Below, one piece after another: positions 17,732-25,756 of a stretch of 64,000 nucleotides of DNA. The notes beneath the pieces were generated by a model. That model searched no databases, was not told the DNA's origin, and saw only the letters and a program-made list of their open reading frames with translations. This DNA comes from Geojedonia litorea. GTDB lineage: Bacteria > Bacteroidota > Bacteroidia > Flavobacteriales > Flavobacteriaceae. The stretch lies in NCBI RefSeq assembly GCF_042654525.1, contig NZ_JBHSGP010000012.1, forward strand, positions 1 to 64,000, read 5' to 3'. Numbering within the stretch: the first letter of the stretch is position 1; each line of letters begins with the position of its first letter. The translations under genes were made by a program, and so were the position numbers.

Positions 17732-18217
17732 TTATTTTAAAAAGCGACTATGCCAGCTTTCGCTCGCAGGCACTTCCCAGTTTTCGTTGAACTCGGCAAT
17801 ATTAGTCACTAAATTATTGAAGACAATCGTATTTTTAGATACGGCTTTTTCTTTAGCCATTTTAATAAAATCTTGTAAAGGTTTATAAGCAATAAACTCA
17901 CCCTGTTTATAAGAGACATTCATTTTATCCATTAAATCTACCTGATACTCTTGCTCTAGTTGCTGTATAAAGTGCACTGAAGCATCGATTGAACACCCAG
18001 TTGCTTTATTTAAATTTTGATTTAATGCAATCACTATAAATCTTTTATATACAATAGTATAACCTGATTGTAAATCACTACCATGAGCTGTCCAGTTTTC
18101 AATAAATACTTCTATTTTTTTGGATATTTCATCCTGTTCATTATCTGTAAACGAACGATTGGCTTGGTAGATCCAAACTCGGGACTCTTCTGGTAATGTA
18201 TTAAAATCAACTAGCAT
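17732..18217 (-). CDS. Conserved protein of unknown function (161 aa)
   Basis: This acidic, apparently cytoplasmic protein of 161 residues starts MLVDFNTLPEESRVWIYQANRSF and ends with a short basic tail WHSRFLK. It has no signal peptide, membrane segment or cysteine-rich motif. Related flavobacterial proteins are often labelled ABC transporter ATPase, but I see no Walker A (GxxGxGKS/T) or signature motif, so that label is not supported. Its start codon overlaps the stop of the upstream Fe-S protein gene by one base (TAATG), which implies translational coupling and perhaps a role tied to that electron-transfer pair. Confidence 0.7.
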   Translation of the reverse strand: MLVDFNTLPEESRVWIYQANRSFTDNEQDEISKKIEVFIENWTAHGSDLQSGYTIVYKRFIVIALNQNLNKATGCSIDASVHFIQQLEQEYQVDLMDKMNVSYKQGEFIAYKPLQDFIKMAKEKAVSKNTIVFNNLVTNIAEFNENWEVPASESWHSRFLK

Positions 18218-19008
18218 TATAAATCTTGGGCATTAGCAATAAGTTCTGCCACATCCATCACCTGAACACTATCTTCTTTTTCTTTGGCCTTTATGCCATC
18301 AGTCATCATAGTGTTGCAAAATGGGCAACCCGCAGCAATAATTTCGGGTTGGGTTTGCAAAGCTTGCTCCGTACGCTCCACATTCACGTCTTTATTTCCT
18401 TTTTCAGGTTCTTTGAACATTTGGGCACCACCGGCACCACAGCACAAACCGTTACGACGACAATTTTTCATTTCAACAAGTTCGGCCTCCAACTTTTGAA
18501 TCAATTCACGAGGGGCTTCATATACATTATTAGCTCTTCCCAAATAACAAGGATCATGAAATGTAATTCGTTTCCCTTTAAACTTTCCACCTTCTATAGT
18601 CAATCTTCCTTCTGATAGTAATGTTTTTAAGAATTGCGTATGGTGCATGACTTCATAATTTCCACCAAGAGAAGGGTATTCATTTTTGATTGTATTAAAA
18701 CAATGTGGACACGCCGTTACAATCTTTTTTACTTCGTAAGCGTTTAGAACTTCAATATTAGTAACCGCCTGCATTTGAAATAAAAACTCATTCCCTGCAC
18801 GCTTTGCTGGGTCACCCGTACAACTTTCTTCAGTTCCTAATACAGCAAACTCAACATTGGCTCGATTTAATAATTTCACAAAGGCTTTTGTGATTTTTTT
18901 TGCTCGATCATCAAAACTTCCAGCACAGCCCACCCAAAACAATACTTCGGGTTGCTTACCTTGTGCCATATATTCAGCCATTGTTGGGACTTTTAGTATG
19001 TCGCTCAT
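18217..19008 (-). CDS. HdrB/LutA-like Fe-S protein with CCG domains
   Basis: The 263-residue protein has two cysteine-rich CCG-type modules. The first includes VGCAGSFDDR and ESCTGDPAKRAGNE; the second includes HDPCYLGRANNVYEAPRELI and CRRNGLCCGAGGAQMFKEP. TACPHCFNT and CPFCNTMM add further cysteines. This is the (Fe-S)-binding subunit found in heterodisulfide reductase B, GlpC and lactate-utilisation proteins. It lies 16 bases downstream of a membrane 4Fe-4S protein, so the two probably form a membrane-bound quinone/Fe-S electron-transfer complex. The electron donor and acceptor are unknown. Confidence 0.88.
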   Translation of the reverse strand: MSDILKVPTMAEYMAQGKQPEVLFWVGCAGSFDDRAKKITKAFVKLLNRANVEFAVLGTEESCTGDPAKRAGNEFLFQMQAVTNIEVLNAYEVKKIVTACPHCFNTIKNEYPSLGGNYEVMHHTQFLKTLLSEGRLTIEGGKFKGKRITFHDPCYLGRANNVYEAPRELIQKLEAELVEMKNCRRNGLCCGAGGAQMFKEPEKGNKDVNVERTEQALQTQPEIIAAGCPFCNTMMTDGIKAKEKEDSVQVMDVAELIANAQDL

Positions 19009-19024
19009 TTCAATTTTTTATTAA

Positions 19025-20329
19025 CTATTCATTCTTCCAATTCAATCGGTCCATTTGATTGTATGGCCAAGGTGCTCCATTATTCTCAATATTGGTCATC
19101 ATGTTATTGAGCTCCATTGGTGCTGCACTTTGCTCCATGACCAAGTAGCGGCGCATTTCCAAAATTATTGACAATGGATCGATGCTAACAGGACAGGCTT
19201 CTACACAAGCATTACAACTCGTACAGGCCCACAATTCTTCACGAGTTATGTAATCATCAAGTAATTGTTTACCATCATCTTTATATTCGCCATTATTAGC
19301 ATCTATATTTTTACCAACCTCTTCTAGACGATCTCGTGTATCCATCATGATTTTACGAGGCGATAATTTTTTACCTGTTTGATTAGCAGGACATTCGCTT
19401 GTACATCGTCCGCACTCGGTACAGGTATAAGCATTCAATAAATTCACCCAAGTTAAATCCTGAACATCACTGGCTCCAAATTTAGCCGGAATCTCCCCCC
19501 CATTATCGGCTGGTACTGCAAATGGATCTGCATTTGGATCCATCATCATTTTTACTTCTTTAGTAACTGCTTCAACATTATTGAATTGTCCTTGTGGCGT
19601 TAATTTACCATAAAATGTATTTGGAAAAGCCAACAGAATATGTAAATGCTTTGAGAAATAGAGATAATTCAAAAAGATTAGAATACCAACAATATGTAAC
19701 CACCAAGCAGATCTTTCAATAATATGCAGTGTGCTTTCAGATAGTCCACCGAACCAAACAGCAATATGCTGACTGATTACATTTCCTGATTGCATTTCCT
19801 GAAAATGAACATCAGTTGCATTCATAATTAAGAATAGGGCCATTAAGACCATTTCAAAATAGAGGATAAAATTACCATCATTTTTAGGCCACGAGGTCAT
19901 TTCGGCTTTCCAAAAACGCTGCAGTTTAAGTATATTTCGACGTATCCAAAACACCACTACAGCAATAAAAACAAGAGCTGCCAAGATTTCGAATGATCCA
20001 ATCAAAACTCCATAAAGTCCACCCAAAAACGAAAAAACACGATGCGTGCCTAGTAGGCCATCAATAATAATTTCTAATACTTCAATATTGATAATAATAA
20101 ATCCTAGATAAACAATTATGTGAAGTATTCCCGCTATTGGTCGCCGTACCATTTTGCTTTGACCTAAAGCAATCATGGCCATATTTTTCCAACGCTGTGA
20201 TTTGTTGTCACTCACATCTACATCTCTACCAAGCTTTATGTTTCGGATGAGTTTCTTTACATTTCTTGAGAAATACGTAATTCCAAGAATGAGTATAATC
20301 GCAAATATGATATTTGGTAGAAATGCCAT
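19025..20329 (-). CDS. Membrane-bound 4Fe-4S dicluster protein (HdrC/HdrE-like)
   Basis: The 434-residue protein starts with about five transmembrane helices in the first 240 residues, with histidines placed as in cytochrome b / NarI-like subunits (HIIVYLG, HIVGILIF). The soluble C-terminal part has two 4Fe-4S motifs, CTECGRCTSECP and CTSCNACVEACP, each followed by text matching the HdrC pattern (SPRKIMMDTRDRL, DPLSIILEMRRYL). It is probably partner of the CCG protein encoded next. The gene sits 3 bases after the MCE-domain gene; whether the two share more than a transcript is unclear. Confidence 0.87.
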   Translation of the reverse strand: MAFLPNIIFAIILILGITYFSRNVKKLIRNIKLGRDVDVSDNKSQRWKNMAMIALGQSKMVRRPIAGILHIIVYLGFIIINIEVLEIIIDGLLGTHRVFSFLGGLYGVLIGSFEILAALVFIAVVVFWIRRNILKLQRFWKAEMTSWPKNDGNFILYFEMVLMALFLIMNATDVHFQEMQSGNVISQHIAVWFGGLSESTLHIIERSAWWLHIVGILIFLNYLYFSKHLHILLAFPNTFYGKLTPQGQFNNVEAVTKEVKMMMDPNADPFAVPADNGGEIPAKFGASDVQDLTWVNLLNAYTCTECGRCTSECPANQTGKKLSPRKIMMDTRDRLEEVGKNIDANNGEYKDDGKQLLDDYITREELWACTSCNACVEACPVSIDPLSIILEMRRYLVMEQSAAPMELNNMMTNIENNGAPWPYNQMDRLNWKNE

Positions 20330-20332
20330 GCT

Positions 20333-21265
20333 TTATTGGTCTTTAGGTTCTTGATAAGGAATTTCTTTTTTAGACAATATTCTAAAATAACGCTTTGGAT
20401 GCAATTTAATATCTCGTAACAAGGCTTCCATTTCCTTTGTTGCGCCTTCTAAATTATTGTAAAGCGCATCGTCCTTTAACAATTTACCCATGCTACCTTC
20501 TCCTTGTTCTAAACCTGCCATTAGCGTATTCATGCTTGCTAACGTTGCATCTAGTTTAGCGACGCTTTCTCCTAAATTCGCTGCCTTTAGCTCGGCTGAT
20601 AATTGTGTTAAATCTTGACTAACTGTTTTGAAATTTTCCAGTATACTACTAATGTTCTCATCATTCTTAACGACTAAACTATTGATAGAATAACTTAAGG
20701 ACTTAAAGCCTTTTAACGTAGCGTTTAATTCTTTCAATATGGCCTTTAAACCATTTTCAGAATCATCAACCACTACTCTATTTAAGTTAGTCAATAAAGA
20801 ATCAGCCGATTTTAAGGTACCGTCTAAATTACTACTTAACCCTGAAAAGTTTTTGCTCAAACTTTTCACTAAACCTGGTTCAATTTCAGAAGGCAGAAAA
20901 TCTCCTTTTTGTGCTTGATCACCTTCTTCCGCTGGAACAATTGCCAAGGCATTCCCACCCATTAAACTTACTTCGTACAACCTAACCGTACTATTTTTTG
21001 AAAACTTGAGCCTTTTATCTACCGAAATCCCAACGATTGTCTGTCCTGATTCATAATCATAAGTGATACTCGAAATTTTACCAACTGTATTTCCTTTTAT
21101 GGTTACTGGTGATGAAGTATCCAATGCATTATACTCAAACTTTGTAAAGTAGGTAATATTAGAATCAAATAAATTTTCTCCTTTAAGATAGTTGAATAAA
21201 TAAATGAAAAGTACTATGCCAGAAATGACGAGTACTGCAGTTTTAACTTCTCTAGATATTTTCAA
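20333..21265 (-). CDS. MlaD/MCE domain protein (phospholipid transport substrate-binding)
   Basis: The product of 310 residues has one N-terminal membrane anchor (VLVISGIVLFIYLFNYL, about residues 11-27), an MCE domain with YNALDTSSPVTIKGNTVGKISSI and STVRLYEVSLMGGNALAIVP, and a long helical C-terminus rich in Leu/Ser/Asn. MCE proteins form hexameric periplasmic rings that shuttle lipids between membranes together with an MlaE permease and MlaF ATPase. Those partners are not next to it here. The amidase gene lies 54 bases upstream in the same direction. Confidence 0.88.
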   Translation of the reverse strand: MKISREVKTAVLVISGIVLFIYLFNYLKGENLFDSNITYFTKFEYNALDTSSPVTIKGNTVGKISSITYDYESGQTIVGISVDKRLKFSKNSTVRLYEVSLMGGNALAIVPAEEGDQAQKGDFLPSEIEPGLVKSLSKNFSGLSSNLDGTLKSADSLLTNLNRVVVDDSENGLKAILKELNATLKGFKSLSYSINSLVVKNDENISSILENFKTVSQDLTQLSAELKAANLGESVAKLDATLASMNTLMAGLEQGEGSMGKLLKDDALYNNLEGATKEMEALLRDIKLHPKRYFRILSKKEIPYQEPKDQ

Positions 21266-21319
21266 TGGTCTAAAATTTAGCGTCGAACAAAATTAGGAAT
21301 AAATTTATAAAGAATGTTT

Positions 21320-22420
21320 CTAATTTGAAGTTGATTTAAAAGCCTCAGAAAGTTCTATGCGCTTTCCATCTTTAAACGCAACAATAAAACAGCTTTTATA
21401 ATTTTTTTTAGCCTCTTGTTCTAGGCGTTTTGCCTGATTGTAATCGGAAGTACTTCCGTAAAAATAACGATACAGACTACCTGATTTCTCTATTGAAATA
21501 TCATCTAGCCCTTTAAAATTATAGGATTTTGGCTCTAACCTTTTTGATCCTGCGGCAATTTGCACCTTAAAAGTGATGTTAGGAAAAATTGAATCAGAGA
21601 CATTAGTGTTTGTTTTTTCAACGGGATTAACGTTTACTAAATCTTCACCAATATATATATCTACGGCTTTTTTATAATCTAAAATGGCTTGATAAATCGA
21701 TTCAGACATATCACTTTGCCCTTTTCTAGAGTTCAAATAACTGCCTTCTGGCTTATAGGTTAAAAAACCTACCTCAACCAATACACTTGGCATTACCGTT
21801 TGGTGTAGCACAATAAACCCTGCCTGTTTTACACCTCTATTAACCCGTTTAAGATTTTCAGTGAAATTATGCTGAATTTTACTCGCCAGCAATATACTTT
21901 GATCTAAATATTCTTCCTGGCCCAATAAAATACCTATGGTTGCTTCAGGTGAATTTGGGTCGAATCCTCCATAGTTTTTTTCATAATCATCCTCAAGAAA
22001 AATTACGGCATTTTCCTTTTTAGCAACCTCAAAATTGGTTTGATTTCTATGAACTCCTAAAACAAAGGTTTCAGTACCATGTGCTTGCGATGAATGTGAA
22101 TTACAATGCACTGAAACAAAAAGGTCTGCATCAGCTTCATTTGCAATTTTACCTCTAACAAATAAATCCACAAACACATCAGTTTTACGCGTATAAACAA
22201 CTTTAATGTTAGGATTCTTTTCCAGTTTTTTACCAATGTCCAAAACAATTTCAAGAGCGATATCCTTTTCCTTGTAACCATTCCCTACATTACCTGGATC
22301 ATGACCTCCATGACCGGCATCTAAAACTACTACAAACTTATCTTTTCTACCAGAGAAAGAGTTTGCAAAAGTTAAAGAAATTGAAAAAAATACGATAAGT
22401 ATTGTGATATGCGTTCTCAT
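21320..22420 (-). CDS. N-acetylmuramoyl-L-alanine amidase (Amidase_3) with SPOR-like tail
   Basis: The 366-residue precursor has a signal peptide (about residues 1-19) and an Amidase_3 domain with zinc ligands in VVLDAGHGGHDPGN, the KEKDIALEI glutamate, SVHCNSH and the catalytic Glu in PSVLVEVGFL. The C-terminal 85 residues (FKVQIAAGSKRLEPKSYNFKGLDD and YRYFYGSTSDYNQAKRLEQEAKK) look like a SPOR-type septal peptidoglycan-binding domain. It should cleave stem peptides from glycan strands during cell separation. It is divergent from lptD, an arrangement I believe is common in flavobacteria. Confidence 0.92.
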   Translation of the reverse strand: MRTHITILIVFFSISLTFANSFSGRKDKFVVVLDAGHGGHDPGNVGNGYKEKDIALEIVLDIGKKLEKNPNIKVVYTRKTDVFVDLFVRGKIANEADADLFVSVHCNSHSSQAHGTETFVLGVHRNQTNFEVAKKENAVIFLEDDYEKNYGGFDPNSPEATIGILLGQEEYLDQSILLASKIQHNFTENLKRVNRGVKQAGFIVLHQTVMPSVLVEVGFLTYKPEGSYLNSRKGQSDMSESIYQAILDYKKAVDIYIGEDLVNVNPVEKTNTNVSDSIFPNITFKVQIAAGSKRLEPKSYNFKGLDDISIEKSGSLYRYFYGSTSDYNQAKRLEQEAKKNYKSCFIVAFKDGKRIELSEAFKSTSN

Positions 22421-22525
22421 AATTGTTTTAACGACAGATAAGCTTGTTTATTACAGGTTCGATTCAAGCAATATCTTATTTACAAATTTTAAATGAATAA
22501 TAAATTAATCCCGAAAAAATATATG

Positions 22526-22533
22526 TAATTTTG
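22526..22533 (+). promoter_or_regulatory. Putative -7 element overlapping the first possible lptD start
   Basis: TAATTTTG is a full TAnnTTTG match. Its last three bases are the TTG at 22531 that would open the longest lptD frame. If this is a real promoter, translation must start further downstream. Confidence 0.4.
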
Positions 22534-25284
22534 GCTTTTCAAAAACCGAGCCATACTTTTACAAAAATACATTTAAAAGCATTGCGTACAAACATCTTTC
22601 AAATACTTTTTAGCTTAAGTTTTACAGTGTTTATTAACACTTTCGGCTTTACACAAGAACTGCCTAAAACTGAAGGTCCTATAGCTCCAAAAACTGAAAG
22701 AGATACGGTCACTGTAAAAATTGATAGCCTTATCACTCCTCCTGTTAATTTGAAAGAATCTGATACCATTGTAAAAGATTCCATAACTAAAGAACCTGAA
22801 TTTTTAACCGATGTTGTAAAGTATAAAGCAACCGATTATGTTTCGTTCAACCGAAAAGAACAGCGTATCTATCTTTACAATGAAGCCGAAGTATATTATG
22901 GCGATATGGAAATAAAGGCTGGTATCATTGTTATTGATAACGGGAAAGATTTGGTTTATGCGGGACGAATCAAAGATTCTTCTGGGGTTTATTCTCAAAA
23001 CCCTGTATTTAAACAAGGCGGAAATGTAGTCGAACCTGACTCCATCATCTTTAATACAAAGTCTCAAAAAGCGTTAATTTTTAATTCCAGAACCGAACAA
23101 AGTGGTGGCTATATAGACGCCGATCTTACAAAAAAAGAAAACGATTCAGTTTATTTTATTCGTCGCGGAAAATTTACAACTTCAGAAAATAAAGAAGATC
23201 CAGAGTATTATTTCTTAATGCGTAAAGCAAAGATCGTTCCTGGTAAAAAAGTAGTAACAGGCTTAACGAATATGTTTATTTATGATGTGCCTACGCCTAT
23301 AGGGCTTCCGTTTGCCTATTTTCCATTAACGCAAACCAGAACTTCTGGAATCATTATGCCATCACCTGGTGAAGATAACACTCGTGGTTACTCTTTGCAA
23401 AATGGAGGATACTATTTCGCCATTAGTGATTATGTAGATTTGGCAACTATTGGTGATATTTATACCAATGGCAGTTACGGTTTACGACTGGAATCCAATT
23501 ATGCATTACGTTATAAATTTCGGGGTAATTTGAGTTTTAGGTACGAAAATCTTATTCAAAGTGAACGTGGTTTCCCTGATTATTCAAAATCCTCTATATA
23601 CAATATTCGGTGGTCACATAGTCAAGATGCGAAGTCAAATCCAAGCTCACGATTTTCGTCATCAGTTAACCTAGGTAGTAGTCGTTATTACCAACAATCA
23701 AGAAATCAGCTAAACATCCCTAATACTCAAAATAACACCTTGTCGTCTTCTATTTCGTATTCTAAAACTTTTGAAGGTGAACCCCAAGTGAATATGAGTA
23801 TGACGGCTACCCATTCTCAAAATACCAATACACAACAAATTGATATGACCCTTCCTACTTTTCAAGGAAGTATGAGTCGTATATTTCCATTTGCACCAAA
23901 AGTAGGAAGCAAAAAAGGAGCTATTCAAAATATTAATTTTCAGTATAATTTAAGAGCTGAAAACCGTATTCAAACTACAGATTCATTATTCTTTAAAAAA
24001 GAAATGTTTGAAGATGCCAGAGCAGGTGCTCAACATTCTATCCCTATTAGCACCAACTTCAAAGTGCTTAAATATTTTAGTATGAGTGCTAGTGCTAATT
24101 TTGAAGAAAACTGGACTTTAAAAACTATAAATAGATATTTTGACGCTAATACTGATAAAGTAGTTACGGAAGACGTGAATGGCTTCGACAGTTACCGTAC
24201 TTATAATTTTAGCACAAGCATTGGAACTACCATTTATGGCATGTTCGATTTTGAAAAGCCAGGAAAAGACCCTCTTATACAGAAGATTCGCCATGTAATG
24301 CGCCCTTCCATCAGTTATAATATTAATCCTGCTTTTGACCAGTACTATGACACCTACGAGGTAATCGATGCCGACGGTACAACACGTGAAGATTACAGCC
24401 GTTTTGAACAATCTATTTTTGGAGCGCCATCACAGCGTTTTTCTAGCTCTATGGGAATTAGTTTAGGCAACAACTTTGAAGCTAAAATTCGCCCAAAAGA
24501 TTCTACCGAAACCGAGCCGAAAAAGATCATTTTATTGAACAATCTTAATTTTTCAACCTCTTATAATTTCGCGGCCGATTCGTTGCAATGGAGTCCGGTA
24601 CGAATGACTGGTGGTACTCAAATCTTCGATAATAAAATGAGTATTAACTTTGGTGCAACTTTAGATCCTTATGCGCTAGACAACAACAATAGACGTATTG
24701 GGACTTATAATATTGAAAATGGAGGAAGTCTATTTAGATTAACATCAGCCAATTTAACTTTAAATTACAGTTTATCCAGCGATAGTTTTAAGAAAAAAGA
24801 TGATGGAAAGGACGATGCTGCTATACAAGAGAATATACGTAGCGGTGGGCGGGCCGATGACCTCTTTGGAAGGCCAGAGGATTTTGCCGATCGCAGATTA
24901 GGCGATGAAAACAATGAAGAGGAAGAAGAACCTTCAGAACTGTACAATAATGCCATTCCGTGGAGTTTACGCTTGGCTTATGCTGTGAATTACAATAACA
25001 ATGCTAGGCAAAATGAGATTTCGTCACATTCCTTAATGTTTTCTGGGGATATTGAACTGTCTCCAAAATGGTCAGTTGGGGCGTCTTCTAGTTATGATTT
25101 TAAAAATAGAGGATTCGGTTTAACACAGTTACGATTTGAACGCGACTTATTAAGTTGGAGTATGAATTTTAGCTGGGTTCCATTCGGCACTTATGGATCA
25201 TGGAACTTTTTTATAGGAATAAAATCCAGTTTACTTAAAGACCTTAAATATGACAAGCGCAAACAGCGTGATCAGCAGTTGTAA
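22531..25284 (+). CDS. lptD: Putative LPS assembly outer-membrane protein LptD
   Basis: The product of up to 917 residues has a hydrophobic export signal (about residues 22-41, FQILFSLSFTVFINTFGFTQ), an OstA-like periplasmic domain (YNEAEVYYGDMEIKAGIIVIDNGKDLVYAGRIKD) and a very long beta-barrel, including YYFLMRKAKIVPGKKVVTGLTNMFIYDVPTPIGLPFAYFPL, a signature of Bacteroidota LptD. It inserts lipopolysaccharide into the outer leaflet. No ATG precedes residue 126, so a non-ATG start is required: TTG 22531, which overlaps a possible -7 element, or TTG 22582 just before the signal core. The stop codon begins a heptanucleotide repeat array. Confidence 0.9.
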   Translation: MAFQKPSHTFTKIHLKALRTNIFQILFSLSFTVFINTFGFTQELPKTEGPIAPKTERDTVTVKIDSLITPPVNLKESDTIVKDSITKEPEFLTDVVKYKATDYVSFNRKEQRIYLYNEAEVYYGDMEIKAGIIVIDNGKDLVYAGRIKDSSGVYSQNPVFKQGGNVVEPDSIIFNTKSQKALIFNSRTEQSGGYIDADLTKKENDSVYFIRRGKFTTSENKEDPEYYFLMRKAKIVPGKKVVTGLTNMFIYDVPTPIGLPFAYFPLTQTRTSGIIMPSPGEDNTRGYSLQNGGYYFAISDYVDLATIGDIYTNGSYGLRLESNYALRYKFRGNLSFRYENLIQSERGFPDYSKSSIYNIRWSHSQDAKSNPSSRFSSSVNLGSSRYYQQSRNQLNIPNTQNNTLSSSISYSKTFEGEPQVNMSMTATHSQNTNTQQIDMTLPTFQGSMSRIFPFAPKVGSKKGAIQNINFQYNLRAENRIQTTDSLFFKKEMFEDARAGAQHSIPISTNFKVLKYFSMSASANFEENWTLKTINRYFDANTDKVVTEDVNGFDSYRTYNFSTSIGTTIYGMFDFEKPGKDPLIQKIRHVMRPSISYNINPAFDQYYDTYEVIDADGTTREDYSRFEQSIFGAPSQRFSSSMGISLGNNFEAKIRPKDSTETEPKKIILLNNLNFSTSYNFAADSLQWSPVRMTGGTQIFDNKMSINFGATLDPYALDNNNRRIGTYNIENGGSLFRLTSANLTLNYSLSSDSFKKKDDGKDDAAIQENIRSGGRADDLFGRPEDFADRRLGDENNEEEEEPSELYNNAIPWSLRLAYAVNYNNNARQNEISSHSLMFSGDIELSPKWSVGASSSYDFKNRGFGLTQLRFERDLLSWSMNFSWVPFGTYGSWNFFIGIKSSLLKDLKYDKRKQRDQQL

Positions 25285-25325
25285 GTGGTTAGTGGTTAGT
25301 GGTTAGTGGTTAGTGGTTAGTGGTT
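25284..25325 (+). repeat. Six tandem copies of the heptamer AGTGGTT
   Basis: AGTGGTT repeats exactly six times, beginning on the last base of the lptD stop codon. A seven-base unit can change copy number by replication slippage. Here it lies outside any coding frame, between lptD and ridA. Confidence 0.9.
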
Positions 25326-25371
25326 GAAAATAATGAAAATCAAGATTGTAAGGATTTAAAACAAAATAAAT

Positions 25372-25752
25372 ATGAAAACAATAATAAACACAGCCAATGC
25401 CCCTGCTCCAATTGGTCCCTACAGTCAAGCCGTATTGAGCGGGAACACCTTATACACTTCAGGTCAAATCGCTTTTGATGCTCAAACTGGAGAGCTGATT
25501 TTAACAGATATCCAAACCGAAACCAAACAGGTCATGGAGAACTTAAAAGCTGTACTTGAAGCTGCGGGAATGACTTTTGACCATGTAGTAAAAACTTCAA
25601 TTTTTATCAGTAACATGGATGATTTTGCACGTATTAATGAGGTTTATGGTAGGTATTTCAATCCTGAAACAGCGCCTGCAAGAGAAACTGTTCAGGTAGC
25701 CCGTTTACCCAAAGACGTAAATGTGGAAATCAGTATGATTGCTGTGAAATAA
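25372..25752 (+). CDS. ridA: RidA family enamine/imine deaminase
   Basis: This 126-residue protein has the full RidA pattern: NAPAPIGPYSQAV near the N-terminus, LYTSGQIAFDAQTGEL, the YGRYF segment and the active-site arginine in APARETVQVARLPKDVNVEISMIAVK. RidA hydrolyses reactive 2-aminoacrylate and related imines released by PLP enzymes such as serine/threonine dehydratase. It is convergent with the M28 peptidase gene with only four bases between the stops. Confidence 0.95.
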   Translation: MKTIINTANAPAPIGPYSQAVLSGNTLYTSGQIAFDAQTGELILTDIQTETKQVMENLKAVLEAAGMTFDHVVKTSIFISNMDDFARINEVYGRYFNPETAPARETVQVARLPKDVNVEISMIAVK

Positions 25753-25756
25753 GCAG

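Noticed and set aside
18226..18615. 129-codon ORF opposite the CCG Fe-S gene
   Set aside because: Runs of Phe and His mirror the Lys/Glu and Cys codons of the sense gene; no independent coding signal.
22441..22480. GGTTCGATTC, resembling the T-arm of a tRNA
   Set aside because: The flanking five-base stem does not pair and no acceptor or anticodon arm can be built around it.
25284..25325. Tandem AGTGGTT as a CRISPR-like array or iterons of an origin
   Set aside because: Units are seven bases with no spacers, and no replication or cas gene is near.
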